This document shows positions 36,002 to 44,131 of a DNA stretch of 64,000 bases, in pieces. The notes under the pieces were generated by a model. That model saw only the letters and a list, made by a program, of their open reading frames with translations, ran no database searches and was not told where the DNA came from. The position numbers and the translations under genes are program-made. The first letter of the stretch is position 1, and every line of letters starts with the position of its first letter. The stretch comes from Terriglobus saanensis SP1PR4 (lineage in GTDB: Bacteria; Acidobacteriota; Terriglobia; Terriglobales; Acidobacteriaceae): contig NC_014963.1 in NCBI RefSeq assembly GCF_000179915.2, positions 5,022,001 through 5,086,000 on the forward strand, written 5' to 3'.

Positions 36002-36889
36002 CTACATGCGGAACTGGCGGGCCAGGCTCAGGAAGGACTGGTGGATCTTGCGTTCGTGCTTGGCGGACCAGGCGACCACGAGATCGACCGAGGCTGCGGC
36101 GTCCTGCACGGGAACGAAGACGAGTTCGCTGGATCCCAGAAGCTGTGAGCCTTTTGGGAGCAGGGCGATGCCTTCGCCTGACTCCACCAGCGCAATGACT
36201 CCAGAGGAGACGGAGGCCGTAGCGATGATGTTGGGGGAGAAGCCGGCTTCGTCACAGAGGGCGATGATTTTGTCGAAGACTGCCGGGGAGTTCTTGCGGT
36301 CGTTGATGACGAAGCGCTCTGCCCGCAACTCCTGGACGGAGATGCTCGCTCGTTCGGCGAGCGGATGCCCTTTGGGAAGGACGAGAGAAAGGCGTTCCGT
36401 GTAGAAGATCTCCGAGCGCAGCTCTGCCTTGAGAGTACCCGGCAAGGCGCGTGTGAAGGCAATATCGATGGAGCCAGCGACCAGAGCGTCGTGCTGTGCG
36501 ACGGGGGTCATCTCGACGAGAGAGACGGCGATGTCTTTGTATTTCTGCCGGAAGGCGTGGATGAGCTTGGGGAAAGAGGACCCAATGCCTCCAACGAAAA
36601 ATCCGATGCTCAGGGAGCCTTCTTCCCCCCGGAAGGATCGGCGCGCTGCTGTCACGGCGCCATCGGCGAGTTGAAGCACCTCTTTGACCCGGGTCAGGAA
36701 AACCTCTCCATGGGGTGTGAGCCGGATATTCCGATTGCTGCGATCGATAAGAGGAACAGCTATTTCCGCCTCCAGATCGCGCACCTGCTCGCTCACGGCG
36801 GACTGCGAAACGTTCAGCAGGCGCGCGGCTTTTCCGAACCCACCGCTTTCTGCGACCGCCTTGAAGTAATGCAAATGCCTTAATTCCAT
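36002..36889 (-). CDS. LysR-family transcriptional regulator
   Basis: 295 residues. N-terminal winged HTH MELRHLHYFKAVAESGGFGKAARLLNVSQSAVSEQVRDLE, linker helix, then a two-lobed inducer-binding domain (SLSIGFFVGGIGSSFPKLIHAF, GSIDIAFTR, LPKGHPLAE). It diverges from the RND efflux operon; such LysR proteins commonly control the adjacent operon, using the shared region 36890-37044. The inducer is unknown. Confidence 0.9.
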   Translation of the reverse strand: MELRHLHYFKAVAESGGFGKAARLLNVSQSAVSEQVRDLEAEIAVPLIDRSNRNIRLTPHGEVFLTRVKEVLQLADGAVTAARRSFRGEEGSLSIGFFVGGIGSSFPKLIHAFRQKYKDIAVSLVEMTPVAQHDALVAGSIDIAFTRALPGTLKAELRSEIFYTERLSLVLPKGHPLAERASISVQELRAERFVINDRKNSPAVFDKIIALCDEAGFSPNIIATASVSSGVIALVESGEGIALLPKGSQLLGSSELVFVPVQDAAASVDLVVAWSAKHERKIHQSFLSLARQFRM

Positions 36890-36912
36890 AGATCGAGTAT
36901 ACGAGCGGAGTC

Positions 36913-37001
36913 CATCGGAAAAACAGATGATATGGCTCGGAACAAACTGCGATCCTCACTTGCCGGAGCAGGCTCTAATGATGTGAGCGGTTTTTCCGAT
37001 G
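36913..37001. promoter_or_regulatory. 12-bp inverted repeat between lysR and RND operon
   Basis: CATCGGAAAAAC at 36913-36924 and its exact complement GTTTTTCCGATG at 36990-37001 flank 65 bp within the 155-bp divergent promoter region. A perfect 12-mer pair at this spacing fits two operator half-sites bound by one regulator tetramer, most simply the adjacent LysR protein. It lacks the classic short T-N11-A form, so the binder is not certain. Confidence 0.5.
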
Positions 37002-37044
37002 TGTTTTTCTCGGTTGCCGTGAGTTTCTGGAGGGCAAGCAAGAA

Positions 37045-40000
37045 ATGTGGATTGTTAAGATCGCGCTGAATCGTCCCTATACTTTTATCGTTCTGGCGGT
37101 CCTGATTCTGCTTATCAGTCCAGTGGTCATCCTTCGCACGCCGACGGACATCTTCCCTAATATCAATATTCCGGTGATCGCTGTTGCCTGGCAGTACACG
37201 GGGCTGAACCCGGAGGAGATGGAAGGCCGTCTCACGACGCCGTATGAAAAGGCGATCTCCACGCTGGTGGACAACGTAGCGCATAGCGAATCGACGAGCT
37301 ATAACGGCGTTTCGGTCGTCAAGATCTTCCTGCAGCCCGGCGCCAGCCTGGAGACGGCCAATGCACAGGTGGTCGGAGCTTCGCAGTACCTGTTGCGTCA
37401 GTTGCCTCCGGGAGTGCAGCCGCCAGAGATCATCAACTTCAGCGCGTCCAGCGTACCGATTTTGCAGCTTGGTATTTCCGGTAAAGGCTTCAACGAGCAG
37501 CAGCTTGCCGACTTCAGCACCAATACGATTCGTCCCGCGCTGGTAACGGTTCCCGGCGCTGTGCTGCCGCTTCCTTATGGCGGACGCACGCCGCAGATCT
37601 CGGTCAGCATGGACCAGGCGAAGATGCAGTCCAAGGGCGTTGCGCCGGGCGACCTGTTGAACGCCATGGCCGCGCAGAGCGTTGTGACGCCGGGCGGTAC
37701 AGCGAAGATCGGTTCAAATGAGTACGACATCCGCAGCAACGCAGCACCTCGCACGCTGGATGAGCTGAGCGCGATGCCGGTGAAGCAGGTCAACGGCGCG
37801 ACGATTTACCTGAGTGACGTGGCGACGGTGAGCAACGGTTCGGCCTTCCAAACCAACGTGGTTCGGCAGGATGGACGGCGCGGCGTTTTGATCTCGGTGC
37901 TCAAGAGCGGTAACTCTTCCACGCTAGATGTTGTGGGCGGCATTCGCGGCGTGCTTCCGCGCGTTGCGCAGTTGGTGCCGCCTGAACTGAAGATCACACC
38001 GTTGAGCGATCAGAGTGTCTTTGTGCGGTCTGCCGTCTCAGGTGTTGTGCGCGAGGCGATCATCGCGGCGGGGCTTACCGGCTTGATGATTCTGCTCTTC
38101 CTGGGCAGCTGGCGCTCGACGCTGATTATTGCGGTCTCAATTCCGCTTTCGATCCTGACTTCGATTCTTGTTCTGAGTGCTTTCGGCGAGACGATCAATA
38201 CGATGACGCTGGGCGGTCTGGCGCTGGCCGTCGGTATTCTTGTGGATGATGCGACGGTGACGCTGGAAAATATCGAGCGTTTCCTGGAAGAGGGTTACGA
38301 ACTGCGCGAGGCCATCCTGGATGGCGCGGCGCAGATTGCCGTTCCCGCGCTGGTGTCGACGCTCTGCATCTGCATCGTGTTTCTTCCCATGTTCTTCCTG
38401 TCAGGTGTGGCGAAGTATCTCTTCGCACCGCTGGCAGAGGCCGTCATGTTCGCGATGATCGCCTCGTATATCTTTTCGCGCACATTGGTTCCGACGCTGG
38501 CGATGTATCTCCTGCGCCACAAGAACAATGAGCCTTCACGCAATCCGCTGGTGCGCTTTCAGCGCGGCTTCGAGCGTACCTTCGAGCGCGTCCGGTCGGC
38601 GTACCAGCTTCTGCTCACCCGTCTGGTTCTGCGTCGCAAGCTCTTCATTCCGGTGTTCCTTCTGGTCTGCCTGAGCGCAGGCCTGATCATTCCGTTTCTC
38701 GGTCAGGACTTCTTTCCGAACTCGGATTCGGGCGAGTTCATTCTGCATGTCCGCAGCAAGACGGGAACACGCATTGAAGAGACGGCGCGGCTTGCGGACC
38801 AGGTGGAGCAGTCTCTGCGCCGCAAGATTCCGGCCGGGGAGTTAGACAACATCCTCGATAACATCGGTCTGCCTAACAGCCCGTACAACACGATGCATAT
38901 GACGAACGGAAGCATTGGGCCGGGCGATGGAGATATCCTCGTCTCGCTCAAGGAAGATCATCGTCCCACGGCGGAGTATGTGCGTCAGCTGCGCGCGGAG
39001 CTGCCACGCGAGTTCCCCGGAACGACCTTCTACTTCCTCCCTGCGGACATCACGACGCAGATCCTGAACTTCGGTCTGCCCGCGCCGATCGACGTACAGA
39101 TCCAGAGCGCCGATAGCGATGCGAGCGAAGCCATTGCGGCGCAGTTGCTGACGAAGCTGAAGCAGGTGCCCGGCCTTGCGGATCTTCGCATCCAGCAGCA
39201 ATCGGATTATCCGACGCTGGACGTCAACCTCGATCGCACCAAGGCGGCACAGGGTGGCTTCACCACGCGCGACGTCACGCAGAGCATGCTGAACACGCTG
39301 AGTGGTTCACAGCAGATTTCGCCCATGTTCTTCCTCAACTACAAGAATGGCGTGAACTATCCGCTGGTGGCGCAGACGCCGCAATACAGCATCACGTCCG
39401 TGCAGGATCTGCAAAATATTCCGATCAACTCCACGACGCCGGTGCAGCGGACGACGCCGGAACTTCTGGGCGATCTCGCTTCGATCAAGCGTGGACACGA
39501 GATGTCAGTCGTTTCGCATTACAACATTCGGCGCGTCGTCGACATCTACGGCAGCGTGCAGGATCGCGATCTGGGTGCGGTTGCCAAGGATGTTCAGAAG
39601 ATCGTGGATGCGCAGAAGAATGTGCCGCGCGGTATGTTCCTCTCGATCCACGGACAGGCGGAGACGATGCGCAGTTCGTACACGGCTCTGTTGGTTGGGC
39701 TGGTCTTTGCGGTCCTTCTCGTTTACCTGCTGATCGTGGTGAACTTCCAGTCCTGGCTGGATCCGTTCATCATCATCACGGCGCTTCCGGCGGCTCTGGG
39801 AGGCATCATTCTCTTCCTCTTCCTGACGCACACGACGCTGAGCGTACCGGCGCTGATGGGAGCCATCATGTGCATGGGCGTTGCGACGGCGAACAGCATC
39901 CTTGTGGTCTCGTTTGCGAAGATCAAGTATGAGGAGCATGGCGATGCGATTCTGGCCGCGATTGAAGCCGGTGCGACACGCTTCCGCCCGGTGGTGATGA

Positions 40001-40218
40001 CGGCGCTGGCGATGGTGATCGGCATGATTCCGATGGCGCTCGGTATGGGCGATGGCGGCGAGCAAAATGCACCGCTGGGCCGCGCAGTGATCGGCGGCCT
40101 GTTGTGCGCCACGCTGGCTACGCTGGCGTTTGTGCCTGCTGTCTTCGCGCTTCTTCATGGGCGCCGCAAGGGTGTTGCAGGACCGGCGCATCCGGCGAAC
40201 GAGGTGGCGCATGCATAA
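37045..40218 (+). CDS. RND-family efflux pump inner-membrane subunit
   Basis: 1057 residues. TM1 is near the N-terminus (YTFIVLAVLILLISPVVIL), then the docking and porter domains in two halves, and 11 further helices. TM4 holds GILVDDATVTLENIERFLEEG with the proton-relay aspartates; GLTGLMILLFLGSWRSTLI and ALPAALGGIILFLFL are typical. It belongs with the AcrB/MexB-like and related acidobacterial pumps, exporting drugs or metabolites with proton antiport. First of three overlapping genes, followed by its adaptor and outer-membrane partner. Substrate unknown. Confidence 0.92.
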   Translation: MWIVKIALNRPYTFIVLAVLILLISPVVILRTPTDIFPNINIPVIAVAWQYTGLNPEEMEGRLTTPYEKAISTLVDNVAHSESTSYNGVSVVKIFLQPGASLETANAQVVGASQYLLRQLPPGVQPPEIINFSASSVPILQLGISGKGFNEQQLADFSTNTIRPALVTVPGAVLPLPYGGRTPQISVSMDQAKMQSKGVAPGDLLNAMAAQSVVTPGGTAKIGSNEYDIRSNAAPRTLDELSAMPVKQVNGATIYLSDVATVSNGSAFQTNVVRQDGRRGVLISVLKSGNSSTLDVVGGIRGVLPRVAQLVPPELKITPLSDQSVFVRSAVSGVVREAIIAAGLTGLMILLFLGSWRSTLIIAVSIPLSILTSILVLSAFGETINTMTLGGLALAVGILVDDATVTLENIERFLEEGYELREAILDGAAQIAVPALVSTLCICIVFLPMFFLSGVAKYLFAPLAEAVMFAMIASYIFSRTLVPTLAMYLLRHKNNEPSRNPLVRFQRGFERTFERVRSAYQLLLTRLVLRRKLFIPVFLLVCLSAGLIIPFLGQDFFPNSDSGEFILHVRSKTGTRIEETARLADQVEQSLRRKIPAGELDNILDNIGLPNSPYNTMHMTNGSIGPGDGDILVSLKEDHRPTAEYVRQLRAELPREFPGTTFYFLPADITTQILNFGLPAPIDVQIQSADSDASEAIAAQLLTKLKQVPGLADLRIQQQSDYPTLDVNLDRTKAAQGGFTTRDVTQSMLNTLSGSQQISPMFFLNYKNGVNYPLVAQTPQYSITSVQDLQNIPINSTTPVQRTTPELLGDLASIKRGHEMSVVSHYNIRRVVDIYGSVQDRDLGAVAKDVQKIVDAQKNVPRGMFLSIHGQAETMRSSYTALLVGLVFAVLLVYLLIVVNFQSWLDPFIIITALPAALGGIILFLFLTHTTLSVPALMGAIMCMGVATANSILVVSFAKIKYEEHGDAILAAIEAGATRFRPVVMTALAMVIGMIPMALGMGDGGEQNAPLGRAVIGGLLCATLATLAFVPAVFALLHGRRKGVAGPAHPANEVAHA

Positions 40219-41500
40219 GGATTCAGTAACAGGTGAAACAGTACAGGGAACCAAATCGGAGGACATGATGGACGAGCACCACGACCCGCACGATACGAAC
40301 GAGACCTTCCATGACGAGGCCACTCGCGCACACGATGCGCCCGTACGCATCGACACCGAAGCACGGCTGGGCCGTGGACCTTTTCTCATCGTGGGCCTTG
40401 TGCTTGTGCTGGTGGTGGTCTTCGTCCTCGTGGGCATTCATAGCCGCGCTTCGGCGGAGAACAAGCTGCAGCACGATACCGTGGCGGCGTCGGTGGATCC
40501 TGTGTTCGTTACCTCACCGAGTGGAGGCGCCAAGGCGCAGGAGATCAAACTCCCTGCGAACACGCAGGCGTTCATCGATACGCCGATCTACTCGCGTACG
40601 AACGGTTACCTGCTGAAGTGGTACGCGGACATCGGCACGAGCGTTCGCAAGGGACAGCTTCTGGCGGTGATCCAGACGCCGGAGGTCGACCAGCAGGTTG
40701 CACAGGCGAAGGCGGACGTGGCAACGGCGGAATCGAATGTGCAGATCGCGGAGATCACGGCGAACCGCTGGAAGACGCTTCTGGCGAAGAACGCCGTTTC
40801 GAAGCAGGAGACAGACCAGGCGTTGAGCGATTTTACCGCCCGCCAGTCGGCGCTGAACAGTGCGAAGGCAAACCTCAGTCGTCTTGAGCAGCTGCAGGGC
40901 TTCGAGCGAATCTATGCACCGTTCGATGGTGTGGTGACGGCGCGCAACGTCGATATCGGATCGCTTGTGCAGGCGGGTGACAGCAACACGCCGCACAGCG
41001 AGCTCTTTCATATGTCCGCTGTGGGCACGCTGCGTCTCTTTGTTCCGGTGCCGGAAGTCTATGCAGGCGCTGTGCACAATGGAGCAAAGGTCGCTGTGAC
41101 GTCGGACGCCTTCCCGAACGACAAGTTCGAGGGCACGATCGTGCGCAACTCCAATACGATCGACTCCTCTTCACGTACGTTGAACGTCGAAGTGGATCTT
41201 CCCAACTCCACGCACAAAATGCTTCCGGGACAATATGCCTTCGTGCACATTCCGATTCCGTCGGGCACAAGCTCGATGACACTTCCGTCCAACGCGCTGC
41301 TCTTCCGTGCAGAGGGGCTTCAGGTTGGTGTGGTGCAGGGAGACCGCGTACACCTTACTCCGGTCACGATCGGTCATGACTATGGAGCGACCGTCGAAAT
41401 TACGGCGGGACTTCGGCCTACGGACAAGGTGGTTCTGAATCCTTCCGACTCTCTCGCCGAAGGCGCACACGTTCACGTTGAGCAAGGAAAAGACCAGTGA
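40211..41500 (+). CDS. RND efflux periplasmic adaptor (membrane fusion protein)
   Basis: 429 residues. An acidic, histidine-rich cytoplasmic tail (DEHHDPHDTNETFHDE) precedes a membrane anchor (about 58-78, FLIVGLVLVLVVVFVLVGI). Next come the barrel-sandwich lipoyl halves (YLLKWYADIGTSVRKGQLLAVIQTPE and FERIYAPFDGVVTARNVDIGS) and an alpha hairpin between them (AKADVATAESNVQIAE...ALNSAKANLSRLEQ). It joins pump and outer-membrane channel. ATG 40211 overlaps the pump stop by 8 bases with GAGG upstream. Confidence 0.92.
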   Translation: MHKDSVTGETVQGTKSEDMMDEHHDPHDTNETFHDEATRAHDAPVRIDTEARLGRGPFLIVGLVLVLVVVFVLVGIHSRASAENKLQHDTVAASVDPVFVTSPSGGAKAQEIKLPANTQAFIDTPIYSRTNGYLLKWYADIGTSVRKGQLLAVIQTPEVDQQVAQAKADVATAESNVQIAEITANRWKTLLAKNAVSKQETDQALSDFTARQSALNSAKANLSRLEQLQGFERIYAPFDGVVTARNVDIGSLVQAGDSNTPHSELFHMSAVGTLRLFVPVPEVYAGAVHNGAKVAVTSDAFPNDKFEGTIVRNSNTIDSSSRTLNVEVDLPNSTHKMLPGQYAFVHIPIPSGTSSMTLPSNALLFRAEGLQVGVVQGDRVHLTPVTIGHDYGATVEITAGLRPTDKVVLNPSDSLAEGAHVHVEQGKDQ

Positions 41501-42957
41501 AAACTCCAAGCTATATTCTTGCCGCATCCGCAGTCTCGCTGCTGCTTCTGGCAGGCTGCAAGGTTGGACCGAATTACAAGACGCCGAACGCGATCCTTGC
41601 GCCTGCGTTCAAGGAAGCTCCACCGACGACCTTTGCTGAAGGTTGGAAGACCGGACAGCCTTCGGACACAGCGCTCAAGGGCGACTGGTGGACGCTCTTC
41701 AATGACGCGCAGTTGAATGCGCTGGAGCCGCAGGTCGATACCGCGAACCAGGACCTCAAATCCGCAGAGGCGAACTTCCGTGCAGCACGTGCGCAGATCG
41801 GCTACTCGCGTTCGTTTGAAGCGCCGACGATTTCGACTGCACCTTCTACAAGTGCGGTGCGCTACTCTGCGAATCAGCCTTACTTCAATCCCACGCTTGC
41901 GAACAACGGAACGGGGAACCTGTCTGTTCCGGTCGATCTGAACTACGAGATCGATCTGTGGGGACGCGTACGCCGCGGCGTAACGCAGGCACGCGCCAAT
42001 GCGCAGCGCGCCGATGCGGACCTGGAGAATGCACGTCTGAGTCTGCATGCCGAGCTTGCGATGGATTACTTCAATCTTCGCGGCGCGGATGCGCAGAAGC
42101 AGCTACTCGACAACACGATCAAGGTCTACCAGGACGCTTTGAAGCTGACGCAGGACCGCTACGACGGCGGCGTTGCGCCGATGTCCGATGTGGCGCAGGC
42201 GCGTACGCAGCTGGACCAGGCGATGGTGCAGCGGACGGATGTCGATATCGAGCGTGCGCAGAATGAGCATGCCATTGCGGTGCTGATCGGACAGGCCCCT
42301 GCCGCGCTGACGATCCCTCCGACGGCTCTGGATATGGCTGGACAGACGCTGCCCGCAATTCCGGGCATTTTGCCGGCAACGCTTCTCGAGCGTCGCCCGG
42401 ATATCGCTTCGCAGGAGCGCAACATGGCTGCGGCAAACGAGCAGATCGGCATCGCGCAGGCGGCGTACTATCCGACACTTTCGCTCAGTGCGGCTGCGGG
42501 ATTCACGGGAACCTCCGCGTTGAACTGGTTTACGTGGCCCAGCCGCTTCTGGGCTGTGGGACCGCAGCTTTCGCAGACGATCTTCGATGCGGGACGTCGG
42601 CGTTCGGTGAAGGCGCTGAGCGTTGCGCAGTATGACGAGACCGTTGCGAACTATCGGCAGACGACGCTTACCGCGTTTCAACAGGTGGAAGATGACCTGG
42701 CTGTGTTGCGCGTGCTGGAGAACGAAGCGCGGCAGCAGCGCGCGACGACGGTTTCAGCGGAGCAGTCGCAGTCGCTCTTCGAGACACGGTATGAGGGCGG
42801 TGTGGATACGTATCTGCAGGTGGTGACGTGGCAGACGGCGGCGTTGAACAATCAGCGGAATGAGATCGATATTCTGCAACGCCGTTTGAATGCGAGTGTG
42901 CTTTTGATCAAGGCGCTTGGCGGTGGGTGGGACCGTAAGAGCTTGCCTACTTTGTAG
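41497..42957 (+). CDS. Outer-membrane efflux lipoprotein (OprM/NodT family)
   Basis: 486 residues. The signal peptide ends at a lipobox (LLLLAGC), and GPNYKTP after it is the usual OMF start. Two repeated halves of long helices and beta strands follow (LNYEIDLWGRVRRGV; PQLSQTIFDAGRRRSVK; RYEGGVDTYLQVV). It forms the trimeric exit duct. GTG 41497 overlaps the adaptor stop by four bases, so all three genes are one operon. A terminator lies 20 bp after the stop. Confidence 0.93.
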   Translation: MKTPSYILAASAVSLLLLAGCKVGPNYKTPNAILAPAFKEAPPTTFAEGWKTGQPSDTALKGDWWTLFNDAQLNALEPQVDTANQDLKSAEANFRAARAQIGYSRSFEAPTISTAPSTSAVRYSANQPYFNPTLANNGTGNLSVPVDLNYEIDLWGRVRRGVTQARANAQRADADLENARLSLHAELAMDYFNLRGADAQKQLLDNTIKVYQDALKLTQDRYDGGVAPMSDVAQARTQLDQAMVQRTDVDIERAQNEHAIAVLIGQAPAALTIPPTALDMAGQTLPAIPGILPATLLERRPDIASQERNMAAANEQIGIAQAAYYPTLSLSAAAGFTGTSALNWFTWPSRFWAVGPQLSQTIFDAGRRRSVKALSVAQYDETVANYRQTTLTAFQQVEDDLAVLRVLENEARQQRATTVSAEQSQSLFETRYEGGVDTYLQVVTWQTAALNNQRNEIDILQRRLNASVLLIKALGGGWDRKSLPTL

Positions 42958-42976
42958 TGGAGGGTGGGATTGATCG

Positions 42977-43009
42977 AGAGGCAGGCCTCTTTGGTCTGCC
43001 TCTTTTTTT
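42977..43009 (+). terminator. Rho-independent terminator of the efflux operon
   Basis: AGAGGCAG (42977-42984) pairs with CTGCCTCT (42996-43003), followed directly by TTTTTTT. It ends the three-gene RND operon 20 bp after the last stop. Confidence 0.85.
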
Positions 43010-43017
43010 GGGGAAAA

Positions 43018-43259
43018 GCGGATCCCTCCGCTTCGCTGCGGGATGACAAAGGTAGGTTTAGTTAAAGGGTCTGTGCCCCATTCTTCGCGCGCAGCGCATA
43101 AACGGATTTCGACGGAGAGGTTTAAGGATGCGCTTCGCGCATAATCCATGTCCCAGAAGTGGGACATGGCACCCCGCATTTGGTTTTCCTTATAGATTAG
43201 GTTTGTGCGCTCTGCGCGACCCCACCCTTTCGCAAAGAGCGCGAAAGAATGGGGCACGG
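43018..43259. repeat. Mosaic hairpin repeat R7
   Basis: GCGGATCCCTCCGCTTCGCT with GCGGGATGACAAA, CATTCTTCGCGCGCAGCGCA, GGATGCGCTTCGCGCATAAT, the ATGTCCCAGAAGTGGGACAT hairpin with GGCACCCCG, and GTTTGTGCGCTCTGCGCGAC ending ATGGGGCACGG. Convergent gap between the efflux operon and nadC. Confidence 0.75.
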
Positions 43260-43264
43260 AGTGT

Positions 43265-44131
43265 TTAACTTGTGGAACGGGTGTCGAGGCCGAGGTCCAG
43301 GGAGCGGACGCTGTGGGTGAGTGCGCCAACGGAGATGATGTCTACGCCGGTGTGGGCGATGGCGCCGATGGTTTCGAGGCGTACGGTTCCGCTGGCTTCG
43401 ACCAGGGCGCGGCCCGCGATCTGCCTTACACCCTCGCGCATCTGTTCGAGCGTGAAGTTGTCGAGCATGATCGTGTCCACACCTGCGGCGAGGACGGCTT
43501 CAATCTGGTCGGGGCGGTCGACTTCCACTTCAAAGTGTGCGGTGTGCGGGAGGGAAGCCCGTGCTGCGCGCAGGGCTTCCGTGAGATCGCGCCGGCCGTC
43601 GTCGGTCAGTACGGCGAGATGATTGTCCTTCGCCATCACGGCATCGGAGAGCGAGAAACGATGGTTGTGGCCGCCGCCGCAGCGGACGGCGTAGCGTTCG
43701 AAGAGTCGCAGGCCGGGTGTTGTCTTGCGGGTATCGACAACGCGGGCGTGGGTACCGGCGATCTCCGCCACGTAACGGGAGGTCATGGTGGAGATGCCGG
43801 AGAGGCGCTGTACGAAGTTCAGGGCCACTCGTTCTGCCTGCAATACGCCGTGTGCCGGGCCGGTAGCCGTGGCGAGCACGTCTCCGATGGCGAAGGCTTC
43901 CCCGTCTTCGACCAGGAGGTCGGTCTTCGTGGTGGGGTCTGTAAGGGTCATGGCGGCGGCGAAGATCTCTCCACCGCAGAAGACGCCTGCTTCGCGCGCG
44001 ACGAGGTCGGCAGTCATGCGGGCCGATGCGGGAATCAGCGTCTGCGAAGTGAGGTCGCCCCAGGGAGCGTCTTCCAGAAGGGCCATTTTGACGACGCGTT
44101 CGATGCTCTCGCGATCGAGGCCTACTAGCAT
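43265..44131 (-). CDS. nadC: Nicotinate-nucleotide pyrophosphorylase (quinolinate phosphoribosyltransferase)
   Basis: 288 residues, standard length. LLEDAPWGDLTSQTL at the N-terminus, then ERVALNFVQRLSGISTMT, ARVVDTRKTTPGLRLFERYAVRCGGGHNHRF (PRPP/quinolinate site), IMLDNFTLEQM and VEASGTVRLETIGAIAHTGVDIISVGALTHS. It converts quinolinate to nicotinate mononucleotide, third step of de novo NAD synthesis. ATG 44131 overlaps the nadB stop by 7 bases, so the three nad genes are coupled. The frame extends to 44383 inside nadB as a shadow. Confidence 0.95.
   Translation of the reverse strand: MLVGLDRESIERVVKMALLEDAPWGDLTSQTLIPASARMTADLVAREAGVFCGGEIFAAAMTLTDPTTKTDLLVEDGEAFAIGDVLATATGPAHGVLQAERVALNFVQRLSGISTMTSRYVAEIAGTHARVVDTRKTTPGLRLFERYAVRCGGGHNHRFSLSDAVMAKDNHLAVLTDDGRRDLTEALRAARASLPHTAHFEVEVDRPDQIEAVLAAGVDTIMLDNFTLEQMREGVRQIAGRALVEASGTVRLETIGAIAHTGVDIISVGALTHSVRSLDLGLDTRSTS

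Noticed and set aside
37045-40218. Heavy-metal (CusA-type) rather than drug-type pump
   Set aside because: No methionine-rich metal site or metal-binding adaptor extension seen; the His-rich adaptor tail alone is not enough to claim metal efflux.
19693-43259. Repeat cluster as a CRISPR array
   Set aside because: Copies are kilobases apart, modular and palindromic with no regular spacers and no cas genes.
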